Assembly (NCBI RefSeq): GCF_001578185.1
Contig: NZ_CP011008.1
Location: 2,632,001-2,696,000 of the forward strand
DNA from: Peribacillus simplex
GTDB taxonomy: Bacteria > Bacillota > Bacilli > Bacillales > DSM-1321
Reading direction: 5' to 3'
DNA length: 64,000 nt
A program made the position numbers and the translations under genes. A model generated the notes under the pieces. That model made no database searches. It worked only from the letters and a program-made list of their open reading frames with translations, and had not been told where the DNA came from. Below are positions 9,297 to 18,972 of the stretch, in pieces (the stretch's first letter is position 1; each line of letters opens with the position of its first letter).

Positions 9297-9740
9297 TTAT
9301 ATACGTTTCGCACCAATATACTTTGGCTTCCAATAACTATTATTGGTTTTAGCATATGACACTCCTTTAGATGATGCAGAGTGTATGAATTCATTGTTTC
9401 CTATGTAAATAGCCACATGTGTAGGTTTTTTCGCTTTATTTGGTGCAAAAAACATTAAGTCACCTTTTTGCAGGCTTTTGACTTTCTTTCCTTTTTTATA
9501 TATGTCAGCGGCGGTTCTTGGTAAATTCTTACCAGCCTTTTGATATGAATACTTCACTAAACCTGAGCAATCAAAACCTGAAGAAGAAATGCCACCCATT
9601 TTATATTTTGTACCTAATTCACTTTTCGCCACTTTAATCGCTTTTGTATGATATGTAGCAGCTTCCACTTGGTCCCCAGCAAAGGATCCGGTTACAAGCA
9701 TGATAGCCAATGACAATCCGACGACAATTTTCTTAAACAA
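9297..9740 (-). CDS. Secreted NlpC/P60 peptidoglycan endopeptidase
   Basis: This 147-residue cell-wall hydrolase has a signal peptide (FKKIVVGLSLAIMLVTGSFA, cleavage near VEA-AT at about 27) and one NlpC/P60 domain. Catalytic residues are visible: Cys58 in GFDCSG, His108 in THVAIYIG and His120 as third residue. These enzymes cut the D-Glu/diamino-acid bond of stem peptides. It lacks LysM or SH3 anchors. The start is TTG with AGGGGGT 8 bases upstream. A perfect WalR-type box lies about 75 bases upstream, consistent with control by the WalRK cell-wall system. A terminator follows. Confidence 0.92.
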   Translation of the reverse strand: MFKKIVVGLSLAIMLVTGSFAGDQVEAATYHTKAIKVAKSELGTKYKMGGISSSGFDCSGLVKYSYQKAGKNLPRTAADIYKKGKKVKSLQKGDLMFFAPNKAKKPTHVAIYIGNNEFIHSASSKGVSYAKTNNSYWKPKYIGAKRI

Positions 9741-9813
9741 ATTTTTTTACCCCCTGATGTGATTTGCTAAACCTAATATACTAGAATGGGTATATCACTC
9801 GCATCACAGGATC

Positions 9814-9830
9814 TTTACAAATATGTTACA
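9814..9830 (-). promoter_or_regulatory. Predicted WalR binding site
   Basis: The minus strand reads TGTAAC-ATATT-TGTAAA, an exact fit to the WalR (YycF) consensus of two TGTWAH hexamers five bases apart. It is placed before a cell-wall hydrolase, the typical target class. Binding is inferred. Confidence 0.7.
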
Positions 9831-9966
9831 TTTGGTAGAAATAGGAAGAATGACCATATAAAACATAAGAATAAGTCGAATCAAGCTTCCAACATCCGCC
9901 TTTTTGAAAGCACGTATTTTAAAACTTACTATTCCTCATGGAAAAACAGCGGTAAGAAAACCACTG

Positions 9967-10593
9967 TCAGAATTCTTTTGAGAAAAATGGTAGAAATAAC
10001 TTTACCCCACGTTTGTTAAAAGGTAAACATTTCAAATCTGCAAATAAATGACTTATGTATCCGAATAAACAAGTAGTCAAAATTCCGTCAATCCCCATAA
10101 AGGCTTCGAATTGAAAAGCAATGATGCCAAAGAAAGCGATACCGGCAATCGAATGGGTATAACTTCTATGTGGTGTAAAGGATGCCAGGATTATATAGGC
10201 GCCTAAAAGCCACAACCAGCTTTCCTGCAAAGATATACCGCCGCCTAAAACCGCTAATCCAGTCAAGGTCAGCATATGCCTTTGTCTCATGAATGATGAA
10301 ATGATGATGATCCCGATTCCTGCTCCTACACCGATCCACTTTTCCTTATCAGTGCCTTCCAAAAGACTATAAATGATCATTAATATACCAATCGTTTGTG
10401 CTATCGTTCGGATAAACTTATGTGAAAAAGTAATCCTATTACTTAACTTCCCATCAATATCCATATCGGGCATAAGGCCTGAAATCCCCCCAATGCCAAC
10501 CAAGAATAAAGTGGTCGTTGGATCTGTTTGAAGTGTGTTTGCCGTTAAGAATCCAACTGTTGCCCCTAATGCCATGTGTGCTGTACCGTTCAC
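9967..10593 (-). CDS. YdjM-family membrane-bound metal-dependent hydrolase
   Basis: The 208-residue protein has five or six hydrophobic segments and the family's conserved polar residues: NGTAHMALG at the N-terminus, MPDMDIDG near residue 42, PHRSYTHS near 140 and HLFADL near 185. These His/Asp clusters resemble a metal site and define the YdjM/YvsG (DUF457) family. The biochemical role is not established, though E. coli YdjM is SOS-induced. It stands alone. The ATG is the first in frame. Confidence 0.85.
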   Translation of the reverse strand: MNGTAHMALGATVGFLTANTLQTDPTTTLFLVGIGGISGLMPDMDIDGKLSNRITFSHKFIRTIAQTIGILMIIYSLLEGTDKEKWIGVGAGIGIIIISSFMRQRHMLTLTGLAVLGGGISLQESWLWLLGAYIILASFTPHRSYTHSIAGIAFFGIIAFQFEAFMGIDGILTTCLFGYISHLFADLKCLPFNKRGVKLFLPFFSKEF

Positions 10594-10898
10594 TGTCTCT
10601 CTCCTGTCCTACTAAGAAGTAATCTCTGTTACCAAGAAACGAATGTTTGTTCGAATCCCAGCATTCTAACTATACAATATTTTTAATGAAATTTCTTTAT
10701 ATTTTATAAAAAAGCCGTAGTAATCAATAATTAGTGCTTATAAATTCCTCGTTCTAATTAAAATCAATTCTTCTAGAATGTCTATAATTCCTTTGTTTAG
10801 GTAATTTTCAACAATTAAAACCGCAAAATATTTTTCTGTGAATAGAGGTATTTCATGAAATTTTATCCGTCATATGAATATACTAATCTATAAGGGGA
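10594..10898. other. Intergenic, nothing recognised
   Basis: AT-rich sequence between divergent genes. Promoters for both must lie here, but none is clear enough to place. Confidence 0.3.
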
Positions 10899-11081
10899 GT
10901 GATTCAGATAGCTTTTTTAAATGCCTTCAATAATTTTAAAAAAGGGAAAAAGTCTAAGAAAATAAAGAACATGGATTTTCGGGAACAACACGTAAATAAA
11001 TCGTCAGAGCTCATTGGAAATAATGTAATTGTACAAAATATTATTAACAATCACCTTTCCAAAAAAAATAACCACTTGTAG
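10899..11081 (+). CDS. Small basic hypothetical protein
   Basis: An ORF of about 60 codons has a lysine-rich N-terminal half (FNNFKKGKKSKKIKN) and a helical C-terminal half. Its stop abuts a strong terminator, which supports a real transcript. The start is uncertain: the GTG at 10899 touches its own AAGGGGA Shine-Dalgarno, while the codon at normal spacing is ATA (10908). I do not recognise a family. It could be a small DNA-binding or membrane-associated peptide, or a non-coding transcript. Confidence 0.45.
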   Translation: MIQIAFLNAFNNFKKGKKSKKIKNMDFREQHVNKSSELIGNNVIVQNIINNHLSKKNNHL

Positions 11082-11093
11082 GGTGGTTTTTTT
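11070..11093. terminator. Bidirectional terminator
   Basis: AACCAC pairs with GTGGTT, flanked by eight As on the left and seven Ts on the right. It serves the small plus-strand ORF and the convergent minus-strand gene. Confidence 0.8.
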
Positions 11094-12006
11094 ATTTATT
11101 ATCGGAAATCCCTTCATTTTTTTCCATTTTCTCGCTCACACCATAAATATAGTTATACTGCAAATAGTAATCATATATGACATTTTGCAGGATCTTAAGC
11201 AGTGATTTATCAAATGTATCGAATTCAGTTTGATAGCTATTTAAGACAGTGACAAATTTCCCGTCCATGTTTTCAAAATAATGGAGAAGAAAATTCTTGT
11301 AAAATTCACTATCACTATTGCTTTTATTCGTTATGCACGGATCACCGGTTTGGATAGACTTATCAAGCATCGCTTTGATGGATTTAGGCAGCTTCGCTTT
11401 CTTGAACTGGTTCAAGGTATAGATATCATAGGTAAAGGAAAGTCCTAATTGATTGGAATAAAAGTCCATGGCACTGTCCAATGTATAGATTAAGGGGGTT
11501 TTAAAGTCCTTGCTGTTGGCAATTTCCTCTGATATTTCCAATTGATATTCCTCTGATGTTAAATACGCAGCAAATTTCATTTTCGAACTGCTCACACTGA
11601 ACACCTCATAGACGGCTGCATCCTGTTTTTCAATTTCAATTTCTATATTAAAAAACTTAAAGTGCTTTAAACGGTAAAAAGCAATCGGTGCTAATAGGAA
11701 AAGCAGTATCCATACAAGGTAAAGAAATAACGTGTTAAAGATAATTTGATAAAATTCTGAAGTTACGATCGGCTCGATGATTAATGTAATCAATGTATGT
11801 TCAAAGCCCTCAGAAATAGGGGGATTCTGTGTAATTACCGGATCAACAGCTTCCTCTGGCTTATTCCAAGTTTGGATACCTAAATGAGACATCGCAACAA
11901 GCGTATATACAAAAATTAAAATAGTTCCAATCACATATAATTTTGGCATGAACCCTATAATTCTGTCGAAAACAGAAATCCGCTTATCTTTCTGCTCTAT
12001 AGCCAA
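11092..12006 (-). CDS. Two-TM membrane protein of unknown function
   Basis: The 304-residue protein has two hydrophobic helices (about residues 22-40 and 90-112, the second being FNTLFLYLVWILLFLLAPIA) and a soluble C-terminal domain of about 190 residues with no catalytic motif I recognise. The segment between the helices is acidic and proline-rich, probably extracellular. The C-terminal domain should then be cytoplasmic. It is monocistronic, ends at a shared terminator and has no informative neighbours. The ATG has AAAAGGAGCAACCAC upstream. Confidence 0.75.
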   Translation of the reverse strand: MAIEQKDKRISVFDRIIGFMPKLYVIGTILIFVYTLVAMSHLGIQTWNKPEEAVDPVITQNPPISEGFEHTLITLIIEPIVTSEFYQIIFNTLFLYLVWILLFLLAPIAFYRLKHFKFFNIEIEIEKQDAAVYEVFSVSSSKMKFAAYLTSEEYQLEISEEIANSKDFKTPLIYTLDSAMDFYSNQLGLSFTYDIYTLNQFKKAKLPKSIKAMLDKSIQTGDPCITNKSNSDSEFYKNFLLHYFENMDGKFVTVLNSYQTEFDTFDKSLLKILQNVIYDYYLQYNYIYGVSEKMEKNEGISDNK

Positions 12007-12198
12007 TGTGGTTGCTCCTTTTAAGATTAATAAATGCGGAAAAGTCCTACAGGGACTGAAAAGTTCCTGGAGACTACCTATTTAATTTATATGTTGGTAA
12101 TTATGTTAAAATACGTAAAAATTGTTTATTGATTGACATATACCATAATACTTTCGACGTTTTCATTAAAATTAAAAAAAATTCGTCATTCAATAAAA

Positions 12199-12238
12199 AC
12201 CCATCCCCTTCATTCATGAAATGTAAAGGATGGGCTTA
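12199..12238 (-). terminator. Terminator of the LysR gene
   Basis: ACCCATCC pairs with GGATGGG. The minus-strand 3' side is T-rich (GGGTTTTTATTG). Confidence 0.8.
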
Positions 12239-12250
12239 AAGTGTAAGGTT

Positions 12251-13144
12251 TTATTTAGGATGACCCTTTATCGCAAAGTCTTCTACCTTCCTTAAAAATA
12301 GATCCATGGCTTTTGATGCTTCAAAGTCTAACTTTTTCACGATTGAAAAAGGTCTTATAATGGGTTCATTTTTCAAATGAAAGGTTTTCAATTCATTGGA
12401 TTTCAATTCTTTTTGTACAGTCAAACGGGATAACAAGGCAATGCCAAGTCCGGCCATCACCGCTTCTTTCACTCCCTGGATACTGGTGAAAATAAAGGTT
12501 TTCTTTATGTTTAGTTCCAGACTGCTCAGAAGTTTATCCGAATATGTACGGGTCCCCGATCCTTGCTCCCTAAGTACCCATGTTTGGTTTTGGAGCAATG
12601 TGCCCTCGATGATATCCGTCTGTGAAAGTGGATGAACCGGGGGGACGACGACAATCATCTCGTCATTCATGAAGGGTCTGACATCAATATCTTTATAATC
12701 CGTTTCCCCTTCTATCAAGCCTATATCAAGCTTATTCGAACGTATTCCTTGTATGACTTCATTAGAATTCGAGATGATGATTTGTATGTCCACCAGCGGA
12801 TATTGAGCCGCAAATTCTGCTAAAACTTTTGGAAGGTAGTATTCCCCTATCGTGAAGCTTGCACCTATTTTCATCGTTCCGCTAACCACGTTATTAAATT
12901 CATTTATTTCTCTTATTGCTGTCTCATAATGATCAAGCATTTGCTTTGCATGTCTATATAAAATTTTTCCCGGCTCTGTTATTTGAACTTGTTTGGGAGA
13001 ACGATAAATTAATTTCGTTCCTAACTCATTTTCCAGATTCTTAATATGGAGACTGACTCCTGGCTGCGACAGGTTCAGAATATCCCCAGCTTTAGAAAAG
13101 TTTTTCTGTTCTATCACGGTTACGAATACTTTTAAAGGATCCAT
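12251..13144 (-). CDS. LysR-family transcriptional regulator, CysL-like
   Basis: The 297-residue protein has an N-terminal winged HTH (FSKAGDILNLSQPGVSLHIKNLE, about residues 16-38) and a periplasmic-binding-like effector domain (about 90-290). It most resembles the CysL/YwfK branch. It is transcribed away from a YeiH-family transporter, a common pairing in which the LysR protein activates the exporter gene. The effector (a sulfur compound in CysL) is inferred. GGAGGTAACC precedes the ATG. Confidence 0.88.
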   Translation of the reverse strand: MDPLKVFVTVIEQKNFSKAGDILNLSQPGVSLHIKNLENELGTKLIYRSPKQVQITEPGKILYRHAKQMLDHYETAIREINEFNNVVSGTMKIGASFTIGEYYLPKVLAEFAAQYPLVDIQIIISNSNEVIQGIRSNKLDIGLIEGETDYKDIDVRPFMNDEMIVVVPPVHPLSQTDIIEGTLLQNQTWVLREQGSGTRTYSDKLLSSLELNIKKTFIFTSIQGVKEAVMAGLGIALLSRLTVQKELKSNELKTFHLKNEPIIRPFSIVKKLDFEASKAMDLFLRKVEDFAIKGHPK

Positions 13145-13268
13145 GGTTACCTCCTTATTTACCTATGCATTTTATTTTATCATAAGTAGAAGTAATCATT
13201 GAAATAGCAAAAATATATTTCACTTATTCTTAATTAAGCTTTAAAGTAAAGGCATCAACATAGATGGA
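13145..13268. promoter_or_regulatory. Divergent LysR/YeiH control region
   Basis: ATAAGTAGAAG on one side and TTCACTTATTCTTAATTAAG on the other form an interrupted inverted repeat. CTTATTCTTAATTAAG contains a T-N11-A LysR-type motif. Exact sites are not determined. Confidence 0.45.
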
Positions 13269-14303
13269 GTGATCACACTGGAACGAACAGAGGTTGAAAC
13301 TAGAAAACTTGGATTTACAAAAGGAATAGCTTTAACTTTGCTAATTGCTATTGCAGCTAAATACTTAGCAGAGCTTCCATTCCTTCATATATTGGGACAG
13401 CTAGTCATTGCGATACTGATTGGTGTTGTTTGGAAATCGATTTTCGGCGTACCCGCTTACGCCGTCGCTGGGACAAATTATTCTAGTAAAGTCCTTTTGA
13501 GAATGGGCATTATCTTATTGGGGATGCGCTTGAACCTGAAGGATATTTTTAACGCCGGCCCGAAAACGTTTGCTGTTGGAGCCATTAGTCTAATATTTGC
13601 TATATTGGTAGTTTATGGATTGACTCGTCTATTTAAAGTGGAAAAAAAGCTAGGCTTACTGACAGCTTGTGGTACAGCAATTTGTGGAGCTGCTGCAGTC
13701 CTCGCAATTTCCTCCCAAATTAAAGCAAAAGAAAAAGATACAGCAATAGCTGTAGCGACGGTTGCTGTTTTAGGTACAACCTTCACTTTCGGTTACACGA
13801 TCCTTTATCCCTTTTTGGGGTTATCCGATCCAGGTTACGGTATATTTTCGGGTGCGACACTACATGAAATTGCTCACGTCATCGCTGCTGCAGCACCAGG
13901 GGGAAATGAAGCAGTCGACTTGGCAGTCATGGTCAAATTGACTAGGGTGGCCCTGCTCATTCCCGTAGCCCTTTTAATTGGATTCATCATGAGTTGGAAA
14001 GAGCGATCAACAGATAAGGGAAAGAGATTTTCCTGGAAGTCCATTCAGATACCTTGGTTTATTTTTGGATTTCTATTAATGAGTGCCCTCTACTCTACAG
14101 GGGCAGTTCCTGAACTTATAGCCGAAAAACTTGTTATGCTTTCCTATATCCTCATGGCTATGTCCATGGCAGGACTAGGATTGAATATTGACCTTGTCAC
14201 TTTTAAAAAATATGGCGGCAAACCTTTTATTGCTGGATTGATTGGCTCAATTTTATTAACGTGTCTCGGTTATGTATTGGTTCATGTTTTCCAGTTAAAT
14301 TAA
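13269..14303 (+). CDS. YeiH/UPF0324 family membrane transporter (putative sulfate exporter)
   Basis: The protein of about 340 residues has roughly ten hydrophobic helices and the family motif around TACGTAICGAAAVLAIS (about 135-155) and EIAHVIAAA (about 195). The family (YeiH, PSE) is annotated as putative sulfate exporters, with weak experimental support. The start is uncertain: the GTG at 13269 overlaps the only Shine-Dalgarno (GATGGAGTGATC), whereas an in-frame CTG at 13278 lies 8 bases after GGAG and gives ERTEVETRKLG. The divergent LysR gene probably regulates it. Confidence 0.85.
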   Translation: MITLERTEVETRKLGFTKGIALTLLIAIAAKYLAELPFLHILGQLVIAILIGVVWKSIFGVPAYAVAGTNYSSKVLLRMGIILLGMRLNLKDIFNAGPKTFAVGAISLIFAILVVYGLTRLFKVEKKLGLLTACGTAICGAAAVLAISSQIKAKEKDTAIAVATVAVLGTTFTFGYTILYPFLGLSDPGYGIFSGATLHEIAHVIAAAAPGGNEAVDLAVMVKLTRVALLIPVALLIGFIMSWKERSTDKGKRFSWKSIQIPWFIFGFLLMSALYSTGAVPELIAEKLVMLSYILMAMSMAGLGLNIDLVTFKKYGGKPFIAGLIGSILLTCLGYVLVHVFQLN

Positions 14304-14314
14304 TATTTCACTTA

Positions 14315-14344
14315 AACAAGCATCCCTTAATCGGCATGCTTGTT
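14315..14344 (+). terminator. YeiH-gene terminator
   Basis: AACAAGCAT pairs with ATGCTTGTT followed by CTTTTC. The hairpin overlaps the last codons of speD on the other strand. Confidence 0.7.
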
Positions 14345-15163
14345 CTTTTCTGTTGGATGCGGGACATTGGCACCATAAAAAATTTCGTCCATCTCCGTTT
14401 GAAGCCTTTCTATTATTACCTGCCTTTCTTCTGTTTTCAGCTTTTCCTCTGTATAACCGAATAAGTAATTATTAATATCGAATCTTTTCAGCTTACATTT
14501 TGTATGGAATATATTTTCCTGGTATACATTCACATCAATCATGTCATATAAGCCCTTTACTTCATCAGGAATATAGTTTTGAATGGAATTAATATCGTGG
14601 TCAATGAACAATTTTCGCCCATCTTTATCTCTCGTAAACCCTCTTACACGGTAATCAATCGTGATAATATCGGTATCGAAGGAATGGATCAGATAATTAA
14701 GGGCTTTAAGCGGTGATATTTCTCCACAAGTAGAGACATCGATGTCGGCCCTGAATGTGCTTATGCCTTCATTTGGATGGAATTCAGGGTATGTATGAAC
14801 AGTAATATGGCTCTTATCCAGTTGCATGACCACATTATCAGGTAAGGGCCCTGGTGATTCCTCATAAGTTCCAGTAGGTACTTCGACGACAGGACCTTCT
14901 GAAACAAGAATGGTTACACTGGCGCCTTGAGGGACATAATCCTGCTTGGCCGTATTTAAAACGTGTGCACCTATTAAATCAGAAACGTTGTGCAAGATCT
15001 TCGAAAGCCTTTCTGCATTATATTGTTCATCGATATAATCCAGGTAGGCCTCTCTCTCTTCCCTGGTTTTTGTGTAGCAAATATCATACATATTAAAACT
15101 TAGAGATTTCGTAAGATTATTAAAGCCGTGAAGTTCAATACGCTGCTCTGGTGTAAGTTTCAT
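14327..15163 (-). CDS. speD: S-adenosylmethionine decarboxylase proenzyme, E. coli type
   Basis: The enzyme decarboxylates AdoMet to supply aminopropyl groups for spermidine. The 278-residue protein has the E. coli (class 1A) architecture, not the short 126-residue Bacillus form. The self-cleavage site [12 protein letters not shown] is present, with Ser118 expected to become the pyruvoyl group, and [15 protein letters not shown] follows. AAGGGGAATCAATC precedes the ATG. It is monocistronic. A speE partner is not in the window. I looked for a SAM riboswitch upstream and saw none. Confidence 0.93.
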   Translation of the reverse strand: MKLTPEQRIELHGFNNLTKSLSFNMYDICYTKTREEREAYLDYIDEQYNAERLSKILHNVSDLIGAHVLNTAKQDYVPQGASVTILVSEGPVVEVPTGTYEESPGPLPDNVVMQLDKSHITVHTYPEFHPNEGISTFRADIDVSTCGEISPLKALNYLIHSFDTDIITIDYRVRGFTRDKDGRKLFIDHDINSIQNYIPDEVKGLYDMIDVNVYQENIFHTKCKLKRFDINNYLFGYTEEKLKTEERQVIIERLQTEMDEIFYGANVPHPTEKNKHAD

Positions 15164-15301
15164 GATTGATTCCCCTTATATTTTTTTACAACTATCCTTA
15201 TAGTTACCCTTTTTCTGAAATAAAAAACTAAGCCGGTCAGTCCCTGCTTGTAACCTTTTAATCGGCAATGGTTATTTTTCTGGCCAAAAAGCTAAGAATA
15301 T

Positions 15302-15329
15302 GAGCCATTGCAATAACATGCAATGGCTC
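15302..15329 (-). terminator. Terminator of the OpuC-type operon
   Basis: GAGCCATTGCA pairs perfectly with TGCAATGGCTC, 20 bases after the last stop of the operon. The U-run is weak. 15164-15301, between here and speD, has nothing else I recognise. Confidence 0.65.
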
Positions 15330-15349
15330 TTTCAATGTCCTGGTTTGTT

Positions 15350-16012
15350 TTAGGCAGAATGAATTTTTTTCTTTTTTATCGGAGAAAGCAACCGTTCCAA
15401 CCATCCTAGTAAGAGGTCTGACAGAATGGCCATCAATGCCGTTGGGATTGCTCCTGCAAGTATAATGGCCGTTCCATTAGATGCATTCGTTCCCCTGACA
15501 ATGATATCCCCCAGCCCTCCTGCCCCTACGAATGTCCCTACAGCAGTGACTCCAATTGCAACCACAAGAGCTGTCCGTAATCCAGCCATGATGACAGAGA
15601 GGGATAATGGCAGTTCGACCATTCTTAGTAACTGGAGTTTCGTCATCCCCATTGCCTTGCCAGGTTCTAAATAAGCATGATCTATACTTGTAATTCCGAC
15701 ATAAGTGTTCCTAAGGATTGGCAGTAAGGAGTATAAAAACAATGATAAGATAACTGTATTTGTTCCTAACCCCATCACTAGCATAAGAAGAGCAAGCATG
15801 GCCAAGGCTGGTGTGGTTTGAATAACATTAGTTATGGAAAATACCCATTTACTCAATTTCTTATGTTTCGCGATGAAAATCCCCATCGGGATGGCTGCGA
15901 TTGCAGCAAATAAAACTCCATAAGCGGACATTAAAAAGTGGCGATAAAACTCAGTAAGTACATACATCCAATTTTGAGAATAATACGTTCCCAGCTGTTG
16001 TAAGGTTTCCAT
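15350..16012 (-). CDS. opuCD: Glycine betaine/carnitine/choline ABC permease, OpuCD-like
   Basis: This 220-residue inner-membrane permease has five or six helices and the binding-protein-dependent transport loop GMTKLQLLRMVELPLSLSVIM (about 122-142), which contacts the ATPase. Fourth gene of the operon, it forms the second permease of a heterodimer with the gene at 16959-17612. GGGAGGTG lies before the ATG. The four-gene order ATPase, permease, lipoprotein, permease matches opuB/opuC of Bacillus. Confidence 0.9.
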   Translation of the reverse strand: METLQQLGTYYSQNWMYVLTEFYRHFLMSAYGVLFAAIAAIPMGIFIAKHKKLSKWVFSITNVIQTTPALAMLALLMLVMGLGTNTVILSLFLYSLLPILRNTYVGITSIDHAYLEPGKAMGMTKLQLLRMVELPLSLSVIMAGLRTALVVAIGVTAVGTFVGAGGLGDIIVRGTNASNGTAIILAGAIPTALMAILSDLLLGWLERLLSPIKKKKIHSA

Positions 16013-16029
16013 TATTTTGCACCTCCCAT

Positions 16030-17612
<1,583 letters not shown>

Positions 17613-17624
17613 CTAATACACCTC

Positions 17625-18770
17625 CTAGAACATTTCTGCCACTTGATTTTCTACCTCTCCCCATATACTGTCGTATACGATGTCTACCAATGTTGCCCTA
17701 GTGACAATTCCGACCAAATGTTTATTCTGGTCAACAACAGGCACATATTTGAATCCCCGTTTTAATATCTTCTGAACGGAATCACGAATTAATGAATCCT
17801 GCTTTACTGAATAGACTTCAGTATTGATGACTTCGCTGATAAATTTTGCTTTTTTTCGGTATTCACTGATCGTTTCAACATCTACGAACCCTTTCAAAAC
17901 ATTTTGCTCATCGACCACAAGTAAAGAATCGACCCTTTTCTCGCGCATTATCGTAATAGCATCCGTAAGGGATTTTTCCTCAGTAATGGATATGGGATTA
18001 CGGCTCATGATTTGTTCTACCAATTCAACATTTGGTCTTGTTTGAAGCAATCGATCTTTACCTATGAATTCTTCCACGAACTCATTGGCTGGGTATCGGA
18101 GGATTTCATCCGGTGTTCCCACTTGGACGACTTCACCAGCTTTTAAGATGACGATCCTGTCGGCTAGCTTAATGGCTTCATCCATATCATGGGTAACAAA
18201 AACGATTGTTTTATCAAGTGTGCGCTGCAGATTTTTAAATTCCTCCTGAAGGGCATCGCGGGTGATTGGATCTAGTGCTCCAAAAGGTTCATCCATTAAA
18301 ATGAGTGGGGGATTTGAAGCAAGAGCTCTCAGAACGCCAATCCTTTGTTGCTGCCCGCCGCTCAATTCGTATGGATACCTTTCTAAATACTCGGGTCCCA
18401 TATCGACAAGCTGAAGCAATTCCAGTGCACGTTCTTTTTTCTTCTGGTCATTCCACTTTAGAAGTTTTGGAACGAGGGTGATATTTTCAAGAATCGTCAT
18501 GTGTGGGAAAAGTCCGATTTGCTGGATAACGTACCCGATCTGTCTTCTTAACTCAACTGGATCTTTATCCATTATATTTTCCCCATTAATAAGTATCTTT
18601 CCTTCAGTTGGTTCGATTAGACGGTTAATCATTTTCATTGTCGTTGTTTTGCCACATCCACTCGGACCAATGAAGCAAATGAACTCTCCTTTTTTAATAT
18701 CCAATGATATATTCTTTACAGCTTTCTTTCCTCCCTTATAGATTTTCGATACATTTTCAATTTTTAACAC
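17625..18770 (-). CDS. opuCA: Compatible-solute ABC ATPase with CBS pair, OpuCA-like
   Basis: The 381-residue ATPase has Walker A GPSGCGKTT (about 36-44), signature LSGGQQQRIGV, Walker B PLILMDEPFGALDPITRD, then two C-terminal CBS domains (about 250-370), which in OpuA/OpuC-type systems sense ionic strength or nucleotides. A longer reading exists, but GGAGGTG lies 8 bases before the GTG at 18768-18770, giving the family N-terminus LKIENVSKIYKGG. It is the first gene of the osmoprotectant operon, with a near-match WalR-like box (18807-18823) about 40 bases upstream. Confidence 0.92.
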   Translation of the reverse strand: MLKIENVSKIYKGGKKAVKNISLDIKKGEFICFIGPSGCGKTTTMKMINRLIEPTEGKILINGENIMDKDPVELRRQIGYVIQQIGLFPHMTILENITLVPKLLKWNDQKKKERALELLQLVDMGPEYLERYPYELSGGQQQRIGVLRALASNPPLILMDEPFGALDPITRDALQEEFKNLQRTLDKTIVFVTHDMDEAIKLADRIVILKAGEVVQVGTPDEILRYPANEFVEEFIGKDRLLQTRPNVELVEQIMSRNPISITEEKSLTDAITIMREKRVDSLLVVDEQNVLKGFVDVETISEYRKKAKFISEVINTEVYSVKQDSLIRDSVQKILKRGFKYVPVVDQNKHLVGIVTRATLVDIVYDSIWGEVENQVAEMF

Positions 18771-18806
18771 AACAAGCACCTCCATCATTCGCATACAATT
18801 ACAATT

Positions 18807-18823
18807 TTTACAAATATGTTACT
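18807..18823 (-). promoter_or_regulatory. WalR-like sequence before opuCA
   Basis: The minus strand reads AGTAAC-ATATT-TGTAAA, one base from the box at 9814-9830 and from the WalR consensus. The shared core of 11 bases may be chance in AT-rich DNA. Confidence 0.3.
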
Positions 18824-18923
18824 TTTTATATGCACAGTCTCTTATACCCAGAAAAAAACTACATAAACCATTTTAACAAAAAAACTAGTTCATTGTAATT
18901 ATATTGAATAAATGGAATAAAAA

Positions 18924-18946
18924 AACTACCTCATTTTAAGGTAGTT
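18924..18946 (-). terminator. Terminator of the acyl-CoA dehydrogenase gene
   Basis: AACTACCT pairs with AGGTAGTT, followed by seven Us on the minus strand. Confidence 0.88.
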
Positions 18947-18972
18947 AATAGATTTAAGTTATTAAAAATGAA

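Noticed and set aside
15164-15301. SAM riboswitch before speD
   Set aside because: There is no conserved SAM-I/II/III core or long structured leader; the upstream region is short and AT-rich.
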